Shown here one piece after another: positions 60,207 to 64,000 of a stretch of DNA of 64,000 nt. Made by a program: the position numbers and the translations under genes. Where the stretch lies: contig NZ_JAFBIO010000001.1 in the NCBI RefSeq assembly GCF_021531255.1, positions 248,001 to 312,000 of the forward strand. The letters run 5' to 3'. Position 1 is the first letter of the stretch; every line of letters starts with the position of its first letter. Under the pieces are notes generated by a model. The model had not been told where the DNA came from, searched no databases, and saw only the letters and a program-made list of their open reading frames with translations. The stretch comes from Allofournierella massiliensis. GTDB taxonomy: Bacteria; Bacillota; Clostridia; Oscillospirales; Ruminococcaceae.

Positions 60207-60344
60207 GCGTCACTGCGTTCCGAACAAGGGAGTGCCTCCCTTGCGATGCCTGCGGCATCTATCCCAGCGCACTTTGCAGCGGAAACAATCTGCTTTCAGC
60301 AGACCGTCCCCGCCGCAAAGTCTGAAAATCTCATACTGTCAGTC

Positions 60345-60379
60345 AGACCGTCTACTGAAAATGTAGGCGGTCTTTTTTT
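60345..60379 (+). terminator. Intrinsic terminator upstream of the DUF3847 gene
   Basis: AGACCGTCTAC pairs with GTAGGCGGTCT (one G-U pair) over a seven-base loop, followed by seven T. It lies 36 bp before the DUF3847 start, so that gene must be expressed by read-through or anti-termination, or not at all. Confidence 0.8.
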
Positions 60380-60414
60380 ATCCCATCCATCCCATCAAAA
60401 GGAGGTCATGTACC

Positions 60415-60753
60415 ATGCCCAAACAGAAAATCATCCCAGAACTGAAAGCCGAGATAGCCGCCAATGAGCGCCAGCTTACCCAGCTCCGGAACAAACAGCA
60501 GCAGCTTGAAAACCGTGCCGCCTACTACGAAAAGGGTGACCGCCGGAAGCGGGCGCACAGGCTCATTACCCGTGGAGCTGCCATCGAAAGCGTCGCCCCG
60601 TTGGCAAAGGTTTTGAGCGAAACCGAGTTCTATTCCTTCGTGGAAAAAGCCTTCGCCTTACCGGATGTCAAGGCCCTGCTCAGGCTGTACGGTGAACTTC
60701 AAGACCTATACCAACTCGATCTGGGACAAAAAGCAGCGGGAAACGCCCATTGA
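60415..60753 (+). pseudogene. DUF3847 protein, 3' end replaced by a recombinase fragment
   Basis: The first 88 or so codons match the small DUF3847 family of Clostridia conjugative elements (PKQKIIPELKAEIAANERQL, QLENRAAYYEKGDRRKRAHRLITRGAAIES, EFYSFVEKAFALPDVKALL). From about 60680 the DNA is recombinase coding sequence read in another frame, so the last 25 or so residues are not DUF3847. A strong AAAAGGAGG site is intact. A deletion has joined two element genes. Confidence 0.7.
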
Positions 60754-61555
60754 GAAACAGGCCGTCTTTCCAAACACCCATGAGCATATCATTGAGGACG
60801 CTGTGTTTGAGAAGGTGCAGGAAATCCGGCAGCAGCGGCACCGAATGATCCGCACAGGCCGAAGCAGCATCTTTTCCGGTCTTGTCTATTGCGCCGACTG
60901 CGGTTCCAAAATGAACTATGGCTCGTCCAACAACGGCGATCCCACACAGGACTTCTTTGATTGTTCGCTGCACCGCAAGGACAAGGAGAAGTGCAAGGGA
61001 CACTTCATTCGGGTCAAGGCCTTGGAGCATGTAGTGCTGAAACACATCCAGGCTGTGACGGGCTACATTCTGCGGCATGAGGCACATTCCCGCACGGTGA
61101 TGGAAGAACAGCTCCGGCTGGAAAGCGGTGAACAGATCCGCATCCGCAAAAAACGGCTGGAACGGAATGAAAACCGCATCGCTGAACTGAAACGGCTGTT
61201 CATCAGGATTTATGAGGACAACGCCAGCGGGCGGCTGAGCGATGACCGCTTCGATATGCTGAGCCTGACCTATGAAACGGAGCAGAAGCAGTTGGAGGGC
61301 GAGTGCATCACCTTGCGGCAGGAAATTGAAGTACAGGAACGACAGAACGAAAACACTGAAAAGTTCATTCAGACGGCGCACAAGTGTGTGGGCATCGACG
61401 AGCTGGACGGCTATGCTCTGCGGGAGCTGGTGTCAGCTATCTATGTGGATGCACCGGACAAATCCAGCGGAAAGCGTGTGCAGCACATCCACATCAAGTA
61501 CGATGGGCTGGGCTTCATCCCGCTGAATGAACTGATGAAAGAGGAAACGGCGTGA
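60682..61555 (+). pseudogene. Large serine recombinase, C-terminal half only
   Basis: Carries the part of a Tn4451/TndX-like large serine recombinase after the catalytic domain: VNFKTYTNSIWDKKQRETP, the zinc beta-ribbon SIFSGLVYCADCGSKMNYG with a second Cys set in DCSLHRKDKEKCKG, a long coiled coil, and a DUF4368-like C-terminus (ELVSAIYVDAPDKSSGKRVQHIHIKYDGLGFIP). The N-terminal resolvase domain with the catalytic serine is absent; the DUF3847 gene is joined here instead. The protein cannot catalyse excision. The true length would be over 500 aa; about 290 remain. Confidence 0.82.
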
Positions 61556-61635
61556 CCGAAGTCACGCCGCACCCCTTGAAAACTCAAGGTTTTCACCATT
61601 TTTTGATTTTACTGTTTTACGACCACCCGGCTAAA

Positions 61636-61652
61636 GCCCGGGGCTGCTTTTT
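61636..61652. terminator. Right arm of the split glgA/deaminase terminator
   Basis: GCCCGGGGCTGC followed by TTTTT, the exact complement of the left arm at 49051-49062. It no longer has its partner nearby and cannot act alone. The deaminase gene now ends 18 bp to its right without a functioning native terminator. Confidence 0.75.
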
Positions 61653-61669
61653 GTTTTGCAGAGATACGA

Positions 61670-62152
61670 TCAAAGGGTAAAGTGGATTTCCCGGCCGGTG
61701 GGTTCGTAGGCACGGACCTTTACATGGGTCATTTTCAGCATCCGACGGGAGGCTTCGCAGGCAGGCGTATCATGGTATTTATCTGCCAGATACACGATCT
61801 CGCTGATACCGCTCTGGATGACCGCCTTGGTGCATTCGTTGCAGGGGAAAAGGGTCACATACAAACGGGCACCCTTCAGGTTGCCGTGGGCATTGTTCAG
61901 GATGGCGTTCAGCTCGGCATGGCACACATACATATACTTGGTGTCCAGCGGGTTTTCGCCTTCCCGCTCCCAGGGCATATCATCGTCGGCACAGCCGATG
62001 GGCATGCCGTTGTAGCCCAGGGAGAGAATTTTGTTTTCCGGGCTGACAATGCAGGCCCCCACCTGGCTGTTGTTGTCCTTGCTGCGCATGGCGGAAAGCA
62101 TGGCAATCCCCATGAAATATTCGTCCCAGCTGATATAGTCCTGGCGCTTCAT
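61670..62152 (-). CDS. Deoxycytidylate (dCMP) deaminase
   Basis: Converts dCMP to dUMP for thymidylate synthesis. The 160-aa protein has the zinc site CHAELNAILN (His plus catalytic Glu) and PCNECTKAVIQ (two Cys), preceded by SKDNNSQVGACIV. It belongs to the ComEB/dCMP deaminase type. It overlaps the flavoprotein gene by 4 bp and was originally convergent with glgA. Confidence 0.93.
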   Translation of the reverse strand: MKRQDYISWDEYFMGIAMLSAMRSKDNNSQVGACIVSPENKILSLGYNGMPIGCADDDMPWEREGENPLDTKYMYVCHAELNAILNNAHGNLKGARLYVTLFPCNECTKAVIQSGISEIVYLADKYHDTPACEASRRMLKMTHVKVRAYEPTGREIHFTL

Positions 62153-63024
62153 ACGTTTGTTTTTCCTCCTTGGTCTTTGTTCAGCTTGTCCAGATAGGCG
62201 GCGGCAGTGAGGGCAGCCGTCAGTCCTTCGCCCACGGCCTTGGCCACCTGATAGGGCGCGCCCGTGCAGTCGCCGGCAGCAAACAAGCCGGGGATATTGG
62301 TGGCCATCTCCCGATTTACCTGAATATGTCCGTTCTGGGTTTCCAGGCCGGGGACCAGTTGGGCGGGGGAGACACCTTCCCGCAGGATGAAAACTCCGTC
62401 ACAGGCCAGTGTCTCATTCCCAACCTGAACGCCTGTTACCTTCATGTCGCCCTCTACTGCGCTCAAACGGCCCTTAAGAAACGCAAAGCCGTGCTTCCCG
62501 GCAGGTTCCGAGGCAGCCACATAAGTGACCTGGCAGCCCAGAGAGGCGAGAAAATCTGCTTCTTCCACAGCGCTCTCGCTAAGCCCCCAGACCACTACCT
62601 TCTTGCCCTTGTACAGCATGCCGTCACAGGTGGCGCAGTAGGAAACACCCTGCCCCAAAAATTGGACCTCACCGGGCAGTTCGGCGCCTCTGTATACGCC
62701 GCCGCAAAGGATCACCGTCCGGGCCTGAAGAATCTGGGAGTTTGCGTTCAGCATGAAGAAATCCCCCATGGGCAGGATATTGACCACCCTGCCGGGCTGA
62801 ATATTCAGGCCGGCCTGGCGCACATGGGATTCAAATACTTCCATCATCTTTTGGCCGGAGATTTCCGGCAGGCCCAGGTAATTGTCTACCCGTTCCGCTT
62901 TGGCCAGAAGGGTGGAGGTGTTGCCCAGGATACAGGGCGTTTTGCCGCGTTGGCGCAGGTTTAGGGCTGCGCTCAGGCCGGCAGGGCCAGCGCCGATAAC
63001 GGCGCAGTCAAACATATCGCTCAA
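62149..63024 (-). CDS. Thioredoxin reductase-like FAD/NAD(P)-dependent disulfide oxidoreductase
   Basis: A 291-aa flavoprotein with an N-terminal FAD motif GAGPAGLSAALNL (11-23), a redox-active CATC at 130-133, and a C-terminal FAD motif FAAGDCTGAPYQVAKAVGEG. The NAD(P)-binding loop reads WGLSESAVEEADFLA in place of the usual GGGNSA, so its electron donor may not be NADPH; ferredoxin-dependent forms exist in clostridia. The start is TTG at 63024 because AAAGGAG lies 9 bp upstream of it and is too far from the ATG three codons later. Confidence 0.86.
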   Translation of the reverse strand: MSDMFDCAVIGAGPAGLSAALNLRQRGKTPCILGNTSTLLAKAERVDNYLGLPEISGQKMMEVFESHVRQAGLNIQPGRVVNILPMGDFFMLNANSQILQARTVILCGGVYRGAELPGEVQFLGQGVSYCATCDGMLYKGKKVVVWGLSESAVEEADFLASLGCQVTYVAASEPAGKHGFAFLKGRLSAVEGDMKVTGVQVGNETLACDGVFILREGVSPAQLVPGLETQNGHIQVNREMATNIPGLFAAGDCTGAPYQVAKAVGEGLTAALTAAAYLDKLNKDQGGKTNV

Positions 63025-63200
63025 AATTTTTTACTCCTTTGCCGTAAAAGCTATTTTCTTTCGTATATAAAAAGGGTATAACAAAAACAGGCTTTACTGT
63101 GATGCCCTTATTTTACCATAAGTTCTTTCTTTTTTTTAGCCCCCGAAGCAGAAAGAATGAAAAAAGCACAGGGAAAAGGTAGGATAGTGGCCGACTTTCC

Positions 63201-63229
63201 TTGAAAATATAAGCAAGGGGCATTATAAT
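63201..63229 (+). promoter_or_regulatory. Sigma-A promoter of the PAP2 gene
   Basis: TTGAAA, a 17-bp spacer and consensus TATAAT, 93 bp before the gene. The leader contains a strong hairpin (CCCTTCCGGCCAAA with TTTGGCCGAAGGG, 63256-63290). The rest of the 297-bp divergent gap is AT-rich and holds no gene. Confidence 0.78.
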
Positions 63230-63321
63230 GAAAATAAGTTCTGGAGGAGCGGTTCCCCTTCCGGCCAAAACAGGTTCTTTGGCCGAAGGGAAGTTTGCCC
63301 TCAGGGATAAGGAGAGAGTGC

Positions 63322-64000
63322 GTGCGGGAACGTATTAAGAAACATCCGTTTTTATTCTGGGCAGTCTATATGGTGTTTTATTTTACAGTGTTTTCGGCAC
63401 TGCAAACATATATACGGCCGAGAGTGATTATCGAGTGTGCGCTGGATCAGTACATTCCGTTTTTTAAATGGGCCATTATTCCCTATGTGCTGTGGTTTGT
63501 GTGGGTGCCTCTGATTATCATAATCTTTTTCTTCCGCTCCCGGGAAGATTTCTGGCGGCTGAGTTTTGTGCTTTTTACAGGCCTTACCTTCTGTCTGCTG
63601 GTGTACTTGGTGCTGCCCAACGGGCTGGCGCTTCGCCAGGTGGTGTATGGGGATGACCTGCTGAGCCAGATCGTAAGGAATCTGTACAGGATCGATCCGC
63701 CGGCCAATGTGTGCCCTTCCATCCATGTGTTCAACTCGCTGGCGGTATATGCTTCGGTGCATCACAGCGATCTGTTCCGGGATAAACCCTGGATCCGGCG
63801 GGCCAATTTGGTGCTGGCGGTAATGATCTGCCTTTCCACCGTCCTGCTCAAGCAGCACTCCTGTGTGGATGTATTCTGCGGGGCGCTTCTGTGCCTGGTG
63901 CTGGACCATATCTCCACCACCTATCTGGACAAGGATACCCCTTTTATGTTCGTCCGGGGGGATAAATCTTTGCATGGCAAACGCAGACGGAAGGCTTTTG
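63322..64000 (+). CDS. PAP2-superfamily membrane phosphatase, 3'-truncated by window end
   Basis: Probable lipid phosphate phosphatase or phosphotransferase with its active site on the outer membrane face. About 226 codons are visible, with four to five hydrophobic helices. The PAP2 motifs are CPSIHVFNS (motif C2) near residue 133 and STVLLKQHSCVDVFCG (motif C3, with His and Asp) near 173. The start is GTG at 63322 with GGAG seven bases upstream. The reading frame is open at the window end, so the C-terminus is missing; it turns basic (GKRRRKA). Confidence 0.8.
   Translation, partial: MRERIKKHPFLFWAVYMVFYFTVFSALQTYIRPRVIIECALDQYIPFFKWAIIPYVLWFVWVPLIIIIFFFRSREDFWRLSFVLFTGLTFCLLVYLVLPNGLALRQVVYGDDLLSQIVRNLYRIDPPANVCPSIHVFNSLAVYASVHHSDLFRDKPWIRRANLVLAVMICLSTVLLKQHSCVDVFCGALLCLVLDHISTTYLDKDTPFMFVRGDKSLHGKRRRKAF

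Larger units (their letters stand above)
60038..60414. other. 377-bp non-coding right-hand region of the element with tandem hairpins
   Basis: Contains a 15-aa ORF at 60080-60127 with an AAGGAG site (KRFAEQTSKDTIRN), a 15-bp perfect hairpin at 60130-60161 (2-nt loop), a second 13-bp hairpin at 60173-60204 followed by TT, and the terminator at 60345-60379. Otherwise no gene. The arrangement looks like an ICE regulatory leader. Confidence 0.55.
49071..61620. mobile_element. Decayed integrative element (about 12.5 kb) in the loop of the glgA terminator
   Basis: Bounded by the two arms of the split terminator. The sequences at both junctions share GAC (49068-49070 and 61621-61623), a plausible crossover core for a serine recombinase. 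A 10-bp inverted pair GTAAAACAGT (49079-49088) and ACTGTTTTAC (61611-61620) lies just inside the ends. The ends carry ICE-type genes: an XRE regulator, a small HTH-like gene, DUF3847 and a large serine recombinase C-terminus. No relaxase, coupling protein or secretion genes remain, and the recombinase lacks its catalytic domain, so it should be immobile. Exact ends are inferred. Confidence 0.75.

Noticed and set aside
49079-61620. The 10-bp inverted pair as terminal repeats of a DDE transposon
   Set aside because: No transposase of that type is present and no target duplication is seen. The element carries a serine recombinase, for which inverted arms around the att core fit better.
1-64000. 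CRISPR array, tRNA, rRNA or prophage structural genes
   Set aside because: No regularly spaced repeats, cloverleaf genes, rRNA segments or capsid/tail proteins were found while reading the window; without tools a weak tRNA could be missed.

Overview
The window is a 64 kb piece of a GC-rich, low-intergenic chromosome from a Gram-positive gut-type Clostridia bacterium. The Oscillospiraceae/Faecalibacterium-Gemmiger neighbourhood is my best guess. This rests on Firmicutes-specific genes (IreB, YqeG, YqeK, CD1247-type zinc-ribbon protein, LytR-CpsA-Psr, TrmFO), the plsX-rnc-smc-ftsY order and a glgB-glgC-glgD-glgA glycogen operon. No rRNA, tRNA or CRISPR array was seen.

Layout. 1-16.9 kb (+): housekeeping run of trmFO (cut by the window edge), plsX, rnc, smc, ftsY, XTP pyrophosphatase, yhbY, nadD, yqeK, an LCP wall-polymer ligase, rsfS, leuS, rpsU (58 aa, own promoter and terminator), yqeG, an endonuclease IV-like TIM barrel, efp and a CD1247-type protein. 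17.0-41.3 kb (-): a large surface-glycan locus in two operons. The first has a promoter near 29.13 kb and encodes a Wzm/Wzt ABC exporter whose ATPase has a C-terminal glycan-binding domain, a sialyltransferase-like protein, a KdsB-type CMP-sugar synthetase, an HMGL-like aldolase fusion, a KdsC-type phosphatase, a DUF2142 membrane protein and lipid-linked sugar enzymes. The second has a promoter near 41.45 kb and encodes eleven glycosyltransferases. 42.4 kb: ireB. 42.9-49.0 kb (+): glycogen synthesis, with an unusual Lys/Ala-rich tail on GlgB.

49.07-61.62 kb is a decayed integrative element inserted in the loop of the glgA terminator; the two 12-bp arms of the hairpin now flank it. Its ends carry an XRE regulator, a small HTH-like gene, a DUF3847 stub and the C-terminal half of a large serine recombinase. 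Its cargo is a MATE transporter / regulator-like / NB-ARC-TPR operon (the last with an in-frame ochre codon) and a four-gene cassette of Sel1-like and unrecognised proteins. 61.67-64 kb returns to core genes: dCMP deaminase, a thioredoxin-reductase-like flavoprotein and a PAP2-type membrane phosphatase cut by the window end.

The most interesting candidate system is the CMP-ketodeoxy-sugar module beside Wzm/Wzt in a Gram-positive setting. It has no KdsA homologue in the window, a DRE-TIM aldolase fused to an unfamiliar C-terminal domain, and a candidate CMP-sugar transferase. I infer, without proof, that it makes a Kdo-like cap that the Wzt C-terminal domain recognises for export. All assignments come from reading motifs in the sequence; no database search was run.
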